A stretch of DNA of 64,000 nt. It comes from Moritella yayanosii (GTDB lineage: Bacteria > Pseudomonadota > Gammaproteobacteria > Enterobacterales > Moritellaceae). Every line of letters starts with the position of its first letter. Within the stretch, counting starts at the first letter, position 1. The notes beneath the pieces are model-generated. The model was given only the letters and a program-made list of their open reading frames with translations, had not been told where the DNA came from and ran no database searches. The stretch lies in NCBI RefSeq assembly GCF_900465055.1, contig NZ_LS483250.1, forward strand, positions 3,472,001-3,536,000, written 5' to 3'. This document shows, piece by piece, positions 1 through 9,100 of this stretch. The translations under genes and the position numbers were made by a program.

Positions 1-590
1 CTATGGGTCTAGATCATGACATGGGAATGCTCGACTTTGCTGAAGTTTTTGGTAACGATAACCCTGTAACATTAGAAATTGGCTTTGGTATGGGCGCATC
101 GTTAGTCGAGATGGCGGCGGGCTCACCAGAGAAAAACTTTATCGGTATCGAAGTGCATTCACCCGGTGTTGGTGCATGTCTGATGGCTGCGGGTGAACAC
201 GGCATTACCAACTTGCGCGTATTTTGCCATGATGCAGTTGAAGTATTAGCGGATTGTATCCCTGATACTAGTTTAGGTGGCATGCAGTTATTCTTCCCAG
301 ATCCTTGGCATAAGAAGCGTCATCACAAACGTCGCATTGTACAAGCAGAATTTGCAGAAAGTATTCGCCAAAAACTTAGCTTAGGTGGTATCTTCCATAT
401 GGCGACGGACTGGGAACACTACGCCGAGCATATGATTAAAATAATGGCTGTTGCACCAGGTTATGAAAATACCGCAACAGAAGGGAATTTTGTGCCACGT
501 CCAGACTGGCGTCCATTAACTAAATTCGAACTACGTGGTCACCGTTTAGGGCACGGCGTTTGGGATATTATGTATAAACGTACTAAATAA
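1..590 (+). CDS. trmB: tRNA (guanine-N7)-methyltransferase TrmB, 5' end cut by window edge
   Basis: TrmB makes m7G46 in the variable loop of tRNAs with S-adenosylmethionine. The visible 195 residues contain the SAM-binding glycine loop ([10 protein letters not shown], visible residues 25-34) and the family signature [15 protein letters not shown] near residue 97, and end with the typical [10 protein letters not shown] tail. E. coli TrmB is about 239 residues, so some 40 N-terminal residues lie upstream of the window; the first ATG seen at base 3 is probably internal. The stop is 12 bases before yggL, so the two are probably co-transcribed. Confidence in the family is very high. Confidence 0.96.
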   Translation, partial: MGLDHDMGMLDFAEVFGNDNPVTLEIGFGMGASLVEMAAGSPEKNFIGIEVHSPGVGACLMAAGEHGITNLRVFCHDAVEVLADCIPDTSLGGMQLFFPDPWHKKRHHKRRIVQAEFAESIRQKLSLGGIFHMATDWEHYAEHMIKIMAVAPGYENTATEGNFVPRPDWRPLTKFELRGHRLGHGVWDIMYKRTK

Positions 591-602
591 TTCGAGGTAA
601 TA

Positions 603-941
603 ATGGCTAAAAATCGTAATCGTCGTCTACGTAAAAAACTCCATGTTGATGAATTTAAAGAATTGGGTTTTGATCTTTCTTGGGACTTCGCTGAAGGGAC
701 AACTGACGCGCAAATTGACGCTATCTTAGATGGTTTCATTGCTGAAGTTATCGATCCGAACAAACTGGCTTTTGCTGCTGACGGTAACTTGCAATGGGAT
801 GGTATGGTTTGTACTGAGACCCACGGTAAATGTACAGAGGAACAACGTGAACAAGTGAAAATTTGGTTAGAAGCAAAAGGTGTTCAAAACCTAATTGTTA
901 GTCCATTATTTGATTTGTGGTACGGTGAAGAAGGCGAATAA
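603..941 (+). CDS. yggL: YggL family protein (DUF469), ribosome-associated
   Basis: This 112-residue basic protein begins MAKNRNRRLRKKLHVDEF and matches the YggL/DUF469 family (108 residues in E. coli), reported to bind the large ribosomal subunit. A Shine-Dalgarno-like GAGGTAAT lies just before the ATG. It follows trmB by 12 bases, the same order as in E. coli and Vibrio, and a hairpin about 20 bases downstream probably ends the transcript. The family is clear; the precise cellular role is poorly defined. Confidence 0.93.
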   Translation: MAKNRNRRLRKKLHVDEFKELGFDLSWDFAEGTTDAQIDAILDGFIAEVIDPNKLAFAADGNLQWDGMVCTETHGKCTEEQREQVKIWLEAKGVQNLIVSPLFDLWYGEEGE

Positions 942-961
942 GCCCATTTACTAGTCCCTAA

Positions 962-1006
962 AACCGACTGTTTTCAGGTATATCACCTTAACACGGTCGG
1001 TTATTT
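962..1006 (+). terminator. hairpin after yggL, probable terminator
   Basis: AACCGAC at 962-968 pairs with GTCGGTT at 996-1002, followed by a T-rich stretch. The loop is long (27 bases), so the call is moderate. It would end the trmB-yggL transcript. Confidence 0.5.
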
Positions 1007-1100
1007 GTTGTCTTATGTCTACGCTCGACAGCTGCTATTTTTCCATTGTTGTTCCCGCTTTCTACAGCACATCGAACACCGCATTTTAAATAGGTTATTT

Positions 1101-2018
1101 ATGCTATCTAACGCATCTCTAGAAGAATTGCTCGTCGAAATCCGCCCACTCATTGGCGAAGGTAATGTTGCCAGTTATATTCCAGCGTTAGCGAACGTTA
1201 ATCCCAATCAATTAGGTATTGCTGTGTGCATGGCAAACGGTGATGTGTTTACGGCCGGTGATGCCGATACCCGTTTTTCAATCCAAAGTATTTCCAAAGT
1301 CTTTGCATTGACTGCGGCGTTAACCCGTTTTTCTGAAGATGAATTATGGACCAGGGTGGGACGAGAACCTTCTGGGCAAGCCTACAATTCACTTATTCAA
1401 TTAGAGTTTGAAAAAGGTAAACCGCGTAATCCATTTATTAATGCGGGCGCATTGGTGGTGGCTGATATGTTGCAAAGTCGCCTTTCTGCACCGAAACAAC
1501 GGATGTTGGAATTACTGCGAAAACTGGCTAACTCGACTGATATCTATATTGATCACAATGTGGCAGATTCAGAATTTGAACACATGGCGCGTAATGCGGC
1601 TATCGCTTATTTGATGAAATCACACGGTAACTTTACTAATAGCGTCGAAACGGTATTACAGAGCTATTTTAGCTATTGTGCGATTAATATGAATTGTGTG
1701 GAATTGGCGACTGCCTTCTCATTTTTAGCGAGAAAAGGGATACCTTGTCATCGCAACAAAAGCCTGGTTAGTGAACGTTGTACGCGCCGCTTAAATGCGT
1801 TGTTGGCTACGTGTGGTCTGTATGATGAATCAGGTGATTTTGCTTTCCGTGTCGGCATGCCAGCGAAAAGTGGCGTTGGCGGTGGTATTGCTGCCGTGAT
1901 CCCCGGCGAATTAACGGTTTGTGTGTGGTCGCCAGAACTGAATGATTCAGGTAATTCGTTGGCGGGCACGGCATTGTTAGAGCTGTTTAGTGAACGTTTT
2001 GGCCATTCAATTTTCTAA
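1101..2018 (+). CDS. glsB: glutaminase, serine-dependent GlsA/GlsB type
   Basis: Hydrolyses L-glutamine to glutamate and ammonia in the cytoplasm. The protein has 305 residues from the ATG at 1101, matching the family (308 in E. coli GlsB). The open frame runs upstream to 1005, but homologues begin close to [11 protein letters not shown], and AGG lies a few bases upstream of 1101. The active-site SxxK motif is S63-I-S-K66 in [20 protein letters not shown] and [13 protein letters not shown] are conserved, and the C-terminal KSGVGGGI loop is present. It stands between yggL and the convergent hemW, as in Vibrio. Confidence 0.95.
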   Translation: MLSNASLEELLVEIRPLIGEGNVASYIPALANVNPNQLGIAVCMANGDVFTAGDADTRFSIQSISKVFALTAALTRFSEDELWTRVGREPSGQAYNSLIQLEFEKGKPRNPFINAGALVVADMLQSRLSAPKQRMLELLRKLANSTDIYIDHNVADSEFEHMARNAAIAYLMKSHGNFTNSVETVLQSYFSYCAINMNCVELATAFSFLARKGIPCHRNKSLVSERCTRRLNALLATCGLYDESGDFAFRVGMPAKSGVGGGIAAVIPGELTVCVWSPELNDSGNSLAGTALLELFSERFGHSIF

Positions 2019-2020
2019 CG

Positions 2021-2048
2021 GTAACGGCTGCTCGTGAGCAGCCGTTAC
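2021..2048. terminator. perfect 13-bp hairpin between glsB and hemW
   Basis: Bases 2021-2033 pair perfectly with 2036-2048 (GTAACGGCTGCTC and its complement) just after the glsB stop and before the convergent hemW stop. No strong T-run follows immediately, but position and stability suggest a shared transcription end. Confidence 0.6.
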
Positions 2049-2067
2049 TTATTGCGCCCCTTTTACT

Positions 2068-3273
2068 CTAAATAAACAGATCGAATAAGCTATTTAGATA
2101 ACGATGACCCAGTTTGGTCACTTGCCAATGGGTTGCGGTTTCAGTGAGTAGACCTTTTTTTATCGCGGCGTCAATCTGCTTACTAACCGTGGACAACGGC
2201 AATCCGGTAAAGTCACAAAAATCCTGCTTCGGGGTTGCTTCGGTTAACCGAAAACGATTCATGAAGAATTCAAATGGCAGTTCATCTTGGGCTACGACAT
2301 GTTCATTGTCTAAAAAGGCGTTATCAGCGTCCATATAACCGCGTGGGTGCTTTACTTTACTGCGGCGGACTATCTGACCTGTTTCTGGTTCCGTTAGCTT
2401 ACCGTGCGCGCCACAGCCAATCCCGATATAGTCACCAAAACGCCAATAATTTAAATTGTGCTGACATTGGTTACCGGCTTTCGCATAACCGGATATCTCA
2501 TATTGCTCATAACCGGCTGCACTCAAGAGTGCATGGCCTTGTTCAAAAATATCCCAAAGGACATCTTCATCCGGCAAGGTGGGCGGTTTAGAGTGAAATT
2601 GGGTGTTCTGCTCAATGGTTAATTGATACCAAGACAGATGTTGAGGCGCTAATTCGACCGCTTTATTCAAATCATATAAGGCATCGTTCAGATCTTGATG
2701 TGGCAGGCCATGCATCAGATCTAAATTGAACGAGTTTAACGCGGATTCGCTGGCAATGTTGGCCGCGCGGATCGCTTCATCAGGATCGTGGATACGGCCT
2801 AATAAATTAAGCTTTTCGGCTTGTAAACTTTGCACACCTATCGAGATGCGGTTAACACCGGCGGCGACATAACCGTGAAAACGATCGGCTTCGACAGTCC
2901 CAGGGTTAGCTTCCATGGTGATCTCGATATTGTCACTAAATGGGATCATGGCTTCAATACCATCAAGTATGTTGCCGATACCTGCAGCGCTGATCAAACT
3001 GGGTGTACCGCCGCCAATAAAGATCGAATGCAATGAACGTTGGAATACGCGTGGTAATTCACTGCGTAAGTCAGCCAGTAGATCGGCAATGTATTCGTCT
3101 TCCGGGATCTTACCCTTCTGCGTATGTGAGTTGAAATCACAGTACGGACATTTTTGTACGCACCATGGAATATGCACATATAAGCTCAATGGCGGTAGTC
3201 GCATTGGCATATTTGTAATCTGATCTACAGTTGTTACTGTATCAGTTGTCGTCGTCATCATGGTATCTGTCAT
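2068..3273 (-). CDS. hemW: radical SAM heme chaperone HemW
   Basis: HemW is a radical-SAM-family heme-binding protein thought to deliver heme to membrane targets; it was formerly annotated as an oxygen-independent coproporphyrinogen oxidase. The CX3CX2C cluster motif is at residues 38-45 (WCVQKCPYC), followed by FIGGGTPS, EANPG and the family stretch QCQHNLNYWRFGDYIGIGCGAHG split over the middle. With 401 residues it exceeds E. coli HemW (378) because of a threonine-rich N-terminus; the ATGs at residues 22 and 24 are possible true starts. The annotated ATG overlaps the rdgB stop by one base (TAATG), which suggests translational coupling. Confidence 0.94.
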   Translation of the reverse strand: MTDTMMTTTTDTVTTVDQITNMPMRLPPLSLYVHIPWCVQKCPYCDFNSHTQKGKIPEDEYIADLLADLRSELPRVFQRSLHSIFIGGGTPSLISAAGIGNILDGIEAMIPFSDNIEITMEANPGTVEADRFHGYVAAGVNRISIGVQSLQAEKLNLLGRIHDPDEAIRAANIASESALNSFNLDLMHGLPHQDLNDALYDLNKAVELAPQHLSWYQLTIEQNTQFHSKPPTLPDEDVLWDIFEQGHALLSAAGYEQYEISGYAKAGNQCQHNLNYWRFGDYIGIGCGAHGKLTEPETGQIVRRSKVKHPRGYMDADNAFLDNEHVVAQDELPFEFFMNRFRLTEATPKQDFCDFTGLPLSTVSKQIDAAIKKGLLTETATHWQVTKLGHRYLNSLFDLFI

Positions 3274-3887
3274 TATTTTGTGGCTAATCGAGTGTGCTGT
3301 TCGTGCATTGCCGCTAACAATTTGGTTAACGCTTGGCCGCGATGGCTCAACTCACTTTTACGTTGTTTAGTCAGTTCTGCGGATGTGCAGCCTTCCGACT
3401 CCACAAAGAAAATAGGATCGTAACCAAACCCATCTTCACCACTTGGCTGCTGGGTTATAACGCCATCCCAGCTGCCGTGACAGACTAACGGTGTTGGATC
3501 TTCTGCATGGGTCATGTAGACCAATACACAATGAAAACGTGCGGTACGTTGCGCCGTTGGTACACCTTTAAGTGCGTCTAATAACTTAAGTAGGTTATCA
3601 CGATCACTGGCATCTACACCGGCGTAACGGGCAGAATAGATACCGGGTACACCTTGTAGCGCATCAACGGCTAAGCCTGAATCATCAGCAATCGCAGGCA
3701 GACCCGTTAATGCTGCTGCATGTTTCGCTTTGATGATGGCATTTTCAATAAAGGTGGTGCCAGTTTCATTCGCTTCGACAATATTGAAGTTACTTTGTGG
3801 CAGCACTTCCAGACCAAATTCAGCAAGCAGTGCTGACATTTCACGAACTTTGCCTGGATTACCAGTAGCGAGAACAACTTTAGACAT
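3273..3887 (-). CDS. rdgB: dITP/XTP pyrophosphatase RdgB
   Basis: House-cleaning nucleotidase that hydrolyses dITP, ITP and XTP so that deaminated purines are kept out of DNA. At 204 residues it matches the Ham1/RdgB family (197 in E. coli). It shows the N-terminal [13 protein letters not shown] substrate loop, the catalytic [10 protein letters not shown] segment and the FGYDPIFF motif near residue 150, then SHRGQAL near the C-terminus. It is the gene upstream of hemW in a leftward operon and overlaps it by one base. Confidence 0.96.
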   Translation of the reverse strand: MSKVVLATGNPGKVREMSALLAEFGLEVLPQSNFNIVEANETGTTFIENAIIKAKHAAALTGLPAIADDSGLAVDALQGVPGIYSARYAGVDASDRDNLLKLLDALKGVPTAQRTARFHCVLVYMTHAEDPTPLVCHGSWDGVITQQPSGEDGFGYDPIFFVESEGCTSAELTKQRKSELSHRGQALTKLLAAMHEQHTRLATK

Positions 3888-3985
3888 GGTGCGCCTTTAT
3901 TATTTATAAAAAAAAGTTAAATGAGATGAGTTATACCACTCCTCTACGGGTCAGGTTATACAGGATCAGCGATCACTGATAAAGC

Positions 3986-4414
3986 CTAATCAACATAAAA
4001 CTTCTGCTGGAATTTTAGCTCTTGGGTTTGATTACCGCTGCTTATCGTTACCTTGATACGGTAAGTTTCTTCGTTACGATGTGGCACTTCTGCAATGTAG
4101 TAAATAGCATTTTTTTCGCGAATTTCACGCACGTCTAACTCGCGGATATTACCGAGTAAATTACGTGCTGTTATTGTCATGGTAACCGCTTGCGCTTTTA
4201 AGGTATCGCTATCAAGCACTGAAATATTGATAATACCGAGGTATTTACTCCGGTTGATAGCATAATCCGAGGCGATGTCAGAGGTTAAGAATGTGCTTGG
4301 GAAAGCAATGTAATGCACATCCCAATCACCCAGTTTTTGCATTTGTTCTGCATTGGCGGTTGCTGAGACGAGTAAGGTAATAGAGAGTAATAAATATTTC
4401 AATAATGCTGGCAT
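3986..4414 (-). CDS. DUF4426 family exported protein
   Basis: A 142-residue protein with an N-terminal signal peptide (MPALLKYLLLSITLLVSATANA, cleavage likely after ANA) and then the DUF4426 opening QKLGDWDVHYIAFPSTFL. The function is unknown. The start is placed at 4414 because GGAG lies about eight bases upstream and the signal peptide begins there; an in-frame ATG at 4441 would add nine residues. The gene occupies the same place between yggT and rdgB as in Vibrio and Shewanella, which supports a real, conserved periplasmic or exported product. Confidence 0.85.
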   Translation of the reverse strand: MPALLKYLLLSITLLVSATANAEQMQKLGDWDVHYIAFPSTFLTSDIASDYAINRSKYLGIINISVLDSDTLKAQAVTMTITARNLLGNIRELDVREIREKNAIYYIAEVPHRNEETYRIKVTISSGNQTQELKFQQKFYVD

Positions 4415-4532
4415 GTTGGCTCCGAAATTAAATTTGAGCAAAGAGGATATATAGTTGGATATAAATAGTATAGCTAACTTGAATTAGTCACGTATCAATG
4501 CAAGGTTTCCCCGGCATTGATACTGGCTTATT

Positions 4533-4693
4533 ATACCAATCACAATAAATAGATGATCATTCTTTCTGGTTAAAACTGTCACTAACTGCGTTGTTAATTT
4601 TGTAATTAGAATAACTAGTTACGGAAATTAACGTCTTGTTATTGTCAATTTTCCCGGCGAAATAATTGATCACTTATTTAATGCAATTGGTAT
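4533..4693. mobile_element. MITE-like element, 161 bp, with 27-bp terminal inverted repeats
   Basis: The left end (4533-4559, starting ATACCAATC) and right end (4667-4693, ending ATTGGTAT) match as inverted repeats at 22 of 27 positions. The interior is AT-rich, has no open reading frame and is unlike the neighbouring genes. TTA flanks both sides (4531-4533 and 4693-4695), a possible short target duplication. The right end touches the yggT stop codon. Size, palindromic ends and lack of coding fit a miniature inverted-repeat transposable element. Similar TATACCAAT-ended elements are my recollection from marine gammaproteobacteria, not something shown here. Confidence 0.7.
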
Positions 4694-5238
4694 TAGAACG
4701 GTAGACCGGTAAGATCGCCAATTAACATTTGTAAAAATTGCAGGCCTAAAATCGCCACTAACATTGATAGATCAAGACCCCCAATAGCAGGAATGATACG
4801 ACGGATAGGCGTTAAAATTGGCTCACTCAGTTGTGATAATACGTGTTCAACTGGGCTATTGCCTTGACTAACCCAGCTTAAAATTGCACGTAAGATCAAA
4901 ACGTAGAAAACTAAGCTAAAGCATTGTTTAACCAGTTTGATAGCAGCTAAGATTACTACATCTTGGATAGGTGCGACCGCACCCGTTTGCAGACCGAATA
5001 AGGTATAAATCATCACGCAGGCTACTGCATAAGCAAATACCACAGAAGCGAGGTCTAGGCCGCCTAGGCTTGGGATCACGCGACGTAATGGTCTGACAAC
5101 GGGTTGGGTTGCTTTGACAATAAATTGGCTCATTGGATTATAAAAATCAGCACGGGCCAGTTGTAACCATATGCGTAGTAGTATGATGAGGATGTATGTT
5201 TCAAATAAGATACTGACCAAAAAGTTAGCCGCGTTCAT
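4693..5238 (-). CDS. yggT: YggT family integral membrane protein
   Basis: A 181-residue membrane protein with two YGGT repeats, each with a hydrophobic helix followed by the motif P-(L/I)-RR-(V/I)-IP-(S/A)-(L/I)-GGLDL (residues about 50-62 and 140-155). The family has been linked to osmotic tolerance and to division-site or envelope functions, but its role is not settled. It lies between proC and the DUF4426 gene in the conserved yggS-proC-yggT order. The MITE-like element ends exactly at its stop codon, so the insertion may have replaced the native 3' flank. Confidence 0.93.
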   Translation of the reverse strand: MNAANFLVSILFETYILIILLRIWLQLARADFYNPMSQFIVKATQPVVRPLRRVIPSLGGLDLASVVFAYAVACVMIYTLFGLQTGAVAPIQDVVILAAIKLVKQCFSLVFYVLILRAILSWVSQGNSPVEHVLSQLSEPILTPIRRIIPAIGGLDLSMLVAILGLQFLQMLIGDLTGLPF

Positions 5239-5290
5239 AAATTACCCTTCAAGTTAATTGGTGGTGAGTTAATTGTTCGTTGGTTAATCG

Positions 5291-6118
5291 TTAAAATAGT
5301 TTTTGCATTTCTTCAGCGCGGGACACCGCTGCTTGCATTGCTGTATTGACAGTACCGCGTAGATCGTGTTCTTCAAAAGTACGGATGGCTTCTGCTGTCG
5401 TGCCACCTTTTGAGGTGACATTTTGGCGTAATGTGGCTAAATCAATGTGTGGATTTTGGATCACTAATTCGGCTGAACCTGCCGCCGCTTGCTGGACTAA
5501 CTCTCTTGCTTGCTGCTTGCTAAATCCCATGCTGATAATGCTGTCTTGCATTGCTTCCATGAAAAGGAAGAAATAAGCCGGTGAACTGCCCGTTGCGGCA
5601 ATAATAGTATTTAAATCAGCTTCGTTATCTACCCAGCATGTTTTACCAACCGCCATCATGATCTGGTCAATCGTTTTGATATCGTTATCAGACACTTCTG
5701 GTGATGGGAATAAACCCGTCATGCCTTTTTGAACTAACGCTGGGGTATTTGGCATCGACCGTACGATAGGTTGATTATCAGCCAGTAAACTCTGTAAACG
5801 TTCAACGGTTACGCCTGCGGCAACCGACACAAATAACTTACCACGGTAATTGCTACTTTGTTCTGCAAGGTGGGAGCAAACCGCTGCCATCAATTGCGGT
5901 TTTACCGCCAGAATAATGATATCTGCCGCCGCCACAGCCGCGTGATTGTCTTGGGTGGTATGAATGGCAAATTTTTCTGCTAATACATCTAAGCGCGCTC
6001 GTGTTGGACTGGCTGCATAAATTAACTCGGCAGGATAACCATCTGCGATCATGCCTGTGATAAGGCTGCTCGCCATATTTCCTGCACCGATAAAGGCGAT
6101 TTTTTTATTCGTGATCAT
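5291..6118 (-). CDS. proC: pyrroline-5-carboxylate reductase
   Basis: Catalyses the last step of proline synthesis, reducing 1-pyrroline-5-carboxylate with NAD(P)H. The 275-residue product (269 in E. coli) starts with the Rossmann motif IAFIGAGNMASSLITG and carries AVKPQ, RSMPNTPALVQKGMTGL and the C-terminal family signature around TSKGGTTAEAIRTFEE. It lies 56 bases downstream of yggS and upstream of yggT on the same strand, the usual gammaproteobacterial cluster. Confidence 0.97.
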   Translation of the reverse strand: MITNKKIAFIGAGNMASSLITGMIADGYPAELIYAASPTRARLDVLAEKFAIHTTQDNHAAVAAADIIILAVKPQLMAAVCSHLAEQSSNYRGKLFVSVAAGVTVERLQSLLADNQPIVRSMPNTPALVQKGMTGLFPSPEVSDNDIKTIDQIMMAVGKTCWVDNEADLNTIIAATGSSPAYFFLFMEAMQDSIISMGFSKQQARELVQQAAAGSAELVIQNPHIDLATLRQNVTSKGGTTAEAIRTFEEHDLRGTVNTAMQAAVSRAEEMQKLF

Positions 6119-6174
6119 TACTGTTTAATTCCTTATACTTGCTCGTTACTGTTTAATTCCATAAAACGGAGTGA

Positions 6175-6870
6175 TCAGTCGCGTGCGCCAAAAATGGCTG
6201 TGCCAACACGTACCATGTTGCTACCTTGCGCAATTGCAAGTTCCATATCGTTGGTCATGCCCATCGATAAAGTGTCTATTTGGTTATATTGATGCTGAAG
6301 TGATAAATACAACGATTCAAGCTGGCTAAATTGTGATTTAAGCTTGTCGATATCAGCTGTTTTTTCTGGGATCGCCATTATCCCACGTAACACCAAGTTA
6401 GGTAAATTAGCCACTTGTTCCGCTAACCGGCGTGCTTGTTGCACGTTAGCGCCAGACTTGCTGTCTTCGGCACTGATATTAATTTGAATACACACGTTCA
6501 ATTTAGGCATATCTGCTGGACGTTGATCATTGAGTCGTTGCGCCACTTTTAAACGGTCGATACTTTGCACCCAATCAAAATGCTCGGCAATCGGACGGGT
6601 TTTATTCGATTGAATTGGACCAATAAAATGCCATTCGATATCGTCATAATTACCATCGTGCTGCAGATGAGTAATTTTTTCTACCGCTTCTTGCAGATAG
6701 TTTTCACCAAATTTACGTTGCCCCAGTGCGTAAACTGCCATCACTTGTTCGACGGGTTTGGTTTTACTTACTGCAAGCAGGTTAATTTCACCGCTTTTTT
6801 TACAAGATGTGCTTGCCGCGTTTTCAATTTGAGTCAGAACCTGTTGTAATCGAGTTGATATACTAGTCAT
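6175..6870 (-). CDS. yggS: pyridoxal-phosphate homeostasis protein YggS
   Basis: A 231-residue single-domain alanine-racemase-fold protein of the YggS/PLPBP family, which binds PLP and keeps free vitamin B6 and amino-acid pools balanced without a known catalytic reaction. The PLP lysine is K36 in LLAVSKTKP; FGENYLQEA, WHFIGPIQSNK and the C-terminal SMGMTNDMELAI phosphate-binding segment are all present. It begins the leftward yggS-proC-yggT group and is divergent from pilT, with only 30 bases between the two starts. Confidence 0.96.
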   Translation of the reverse strand: MTSISTRLQQVLTQIENAASTSCKKSGEINLLAVSKTKPVEQVMAVYALGQRKFGENYLQEAVEKITHLQHDGNYDDIEWHFIGPIQSNKTRPIAEHFDWVQSIDRLKVAQRLNDQRPADMPKLNVCIQINISAEDSKSGANVQQARRLAEQVANLPNLVLRGIMAIPEKTADIDKLKSQFSQLESLYLSLQHQYNQIDTLSMGMTNDMELAIAQGSNMVRVGTAIFGARD

Positions 6871-6900
6871 GATGTTACTTGCAATGAGGTTAAGAAGAAT

Positions 6901-7935
6901 ATGGATGTTACAGAGTTACTTACATTTAGTGTAAAGCATAACGCATCAGATCTACACCTTTCTTCGGGTGTACCTCCAATGATCCGTGTGGATGGTGATG
7001 TACGTAAAATAAACTTACCAGCTTTTGACGCTAAACAAGTGCATGCGCTGATTTATGACATTATGGATGATAAACAACGTAAAGACTACGAAGAAAATTT
7101 GGAAGTCGATTTTTCTTTTGAAATTAATAATGTTGCCCGTTTTCGTGTTAATGCGTTTAATCAACACCGTGGTCCAGCAGCAACTTTTCGTACTATTCCC
7201 AGTGACATAAAAACTCTGGCCGAGTTAAGCGTGCCAGATATTTTGTATGATCTTGTCGAGCTACCGCGTGGTTTAGTATTGGTGACTGGGCCAACTGGCT
7301 CGGGTAAATCTACCACACTGGCTGCGATGATAGATCATATTAATGAGCACCAGCATAAGCACATATTGACCATCGAAGATCCGATTGAATTTGTCCATAA
7401 AAATAAAAAAAGCTTAATTAATCAGCGTGAAGTATATCGCGATACTAAAAGTTTTAATGCCGCATTACGGTCGGCGTTACGTGAAGATCCCGACATCATT
7501 TTAATAGGTGAAATGCGCGATTTAGAAACTATTCGTCTGGCATTAACCGCCGCTGAAACGGGACACTTGGTATTTGGTACCTTGCATACCACCTCTGCAG
7601 CGAAAACCATTGATCGTATTGTTGATGTATTTCCAGGACAAGAAAAAGCCATGGTGCGTTCTATGCTGTCGGAATCATTGCGCGCGGTCATTTCGCAAAC
7701 CCTATTAAAACGTACCGGTGGTGGTCGAGTGGCAGCCCATGAGATCATGCTGGGCACTCCCGCTATCCGTAATTTGATCCGTGAAGATAAAGTCGCGCAA
7801 ATGTATTCGGTGATCCAAACGGGTATGATGCACGGTATGCAAACCTTAGACCAATCGTTACGAGAATTGGTTAATATGGGTATTGTCACCAGCGAAGAAG
7901 CGCGCATTAGAGCCGTTGATCAACAAAAATTTTAA
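6901..7935 (+). CDS. pilT: type IV pilus retraction ATPase PilT
   Basis: Hexameric motor that powers pilus retraction and twitching. The 344 residues equal the P. aeruginosa length and align throughout. The N-terminal PAS-like half begins MDVTELLTFSVKHNASDLHLSSG. The Walker A loop is GPTGSGKST near residue 132, the Asp box is HILTIEDPIEF, Walker B is DIILIGEMRD near 198, the His box is GTLHT, and the PilT-specific AIRNLIRE motif is near 270. Only two bases separate it from pilU, so the pair is an operon, divergent from yggS. Confidence 0.97.
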   Translation: MDVTELLTFSVKHNASDLHLSSGVPPMIRVDGDVRKINLPAFDAKQVHALIYDIMDDKQRKDYEENLEVDFSFEINNVARFRVNAFNQHRGPAATFRTIPSDIKTLAELSVPDILYDLVELPRGLVLVTGPTGSGKSTTLAAMIDHINEHQHKHILTIEDPIEFVHKNKKSLINQREVYRDTKSFNAALRSALREDPDIILIGEMRDLETIRLALTAAETGHLVFGTLHTTSAAKTIDRIVDVFPGQEKAMVRSMLSESLRAVISQTLLKRTGGGRVAAHEIMLGTPAIRNLIREDKVAQMYSVIQTGMMHGMQTLDQSLRELVNMGIVTSEEARIRAVDQQKF

Positions 7936-7946
7936 GGATGAATAAC

Positions 7947-9062
7947 ATGGGGATGCTACCGCAACTCTTTAGTGCCATGAAAAAGCTTGCCGGTTCTGAT
8001 ATGTATATCTCTGCGGGGATTGCGCCGACAGTTAAAGTTCACGGGTCATTACGTGCAATCTCGGAACATAAATTAACCGCAGAGCAATCGTTAGCCTTAG
8101 TCAAAGAAGCCATGTCTGAGGATGAGTATGCTTCTTTTTGTCGTACCAAAGAATCTAATTTTGGTATTTTTATGCCAGATATTGGTCGTTTCCGTGTCAG
8201 TGCATTTTGGCAATTAGAAAAAGCTGGTATGGTTATTCGTCGTATTGAAACCGAAATCCCGACCATGGATGAATTACACCTGCCACCAATATTAAAACAC
8301 ACGGCACTCGAGAAGCGTGGTTTAATATTGGTGGTCGGCGCGACGGGTTCGGGCAAATCCACCACCCAAGCAGCGATGGTGGGTTATCGTAATCAAAACT
8401 CATCGGGGCATATCTTAACCATTGAAGATCCGATTGAGTTTGTGCATGAACATGGCAGTTGTATTGTCACCCAGCGTGAAGTGGGGATTGATACCGAGTC
8501 GTTTGAAAATGCGTTAAAGAGTTCCTTGCGCCAAGCGCCTGATGTCATTCTTATTGGAGAGATCCGCTCGCAAGAAACCATGGAATTTGCCTTGGCGTTT
8601 GCGGAAACTGGTCACTTATGTATGGCGACGTTACATGCCACCAATGCTAATCAAGCCATTGATCGTATTTTGCACTTAGTACCAAAAGAAAAACATGCGC
8701 AATTGTTATATGATTTGTCGCTGAATTTAAAAGCCATTGTTGCGCAGCAATTAATTCCCGTGCAGGGAGGGACCAGTCGACGAGGAGCATTCGAGATCTT
8801 ATTGAATACGCCATTGATCAGTGAGTTGATCCGTAACAATGAGCTGCATAAAATTAAAGATGTAATGACGAAATCGGTAGAATTGGGTATGCAAACCTTT
8901 GACCAAGCGTTATTAGCGCTTTATAACAGTAGTATGATCAGTTATACCGAAGCCCTGCATCATGCTGATTCAGCCAATGATTTACGCTTAATGATTAAGT
9001 TAAATCAAGGTCAAGGGAGCAGTGATGGGATGTTGGATGGAGTCACGATTGAAGCCTTGTAA
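7947..9062 (+). CDS. pilU: PilT-dependent retraction ATPase PilU
   Basis: Accessory pilus retraction ATPase that works with PilT. It contains Walker A (GATGSGKST), the Asp box (LTIEDPIEFVHEHG), Walker B (VILIGEIRS) and the His box (ATLHATN). I chose the ATG at 7947 because AAGG (7934-7937) is nine bases upstream; the ATG at 7938 touches AAGG directly and would make a 374-residue form. It follows pilT in the standard pilT-pilU pair and has the long PilU C-terminus lacking in PilT. Confidence 0.95.
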   Translation: MGMLPQLFSAMKKLAGSDMYISAGIAPTVKVHGSLRAISEHKLTAEQSLALVKEAMSEDEYASFCRTKESNFGIFMPDIGRFRVSAFWQLEKAGMVIRRIETEIPTMDELHLPPILKHTALEKRGLILVVGATGSGKSTTQAAMVGYRNQNSSGHILTIEDPIEFVHEHGSCIVTQREVGIDTESFENALKSSLRQAPDVILIGEIRSQETMEFALAFAETGHLCMATLHATNANQAIDRILHLVPKEKHAQLLYDLSLNLKAIVAQQLIPVQGGTSRRGAFEILLNTPLISELIRNNELHKIKDVMTKSVELGMQTFDQALLALYNSSMISYTEALHHADSANDLRLMIKLNQGQGSSDGMLDGVTIEAL

Positions 9063-9100
9063 TAGTCAACGTCAGTTAAAAACAAGTTTAAGGAAGAGTT

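Noticed and set aside
1005-1100. 32-residue N-terminal extension of glutaminase
   Set aside because: The extension is unlike any glutaminase and begins inside the terminator-like hairpin region of yggL; the ATG at 1101 fits the family.
8039-8365. 108-codon minus-strand frame in pilU and similar frames opposite pilT, rplI, rnr and lpxL
   Set aside because: All lie opposite well-identified genes and show no family features.
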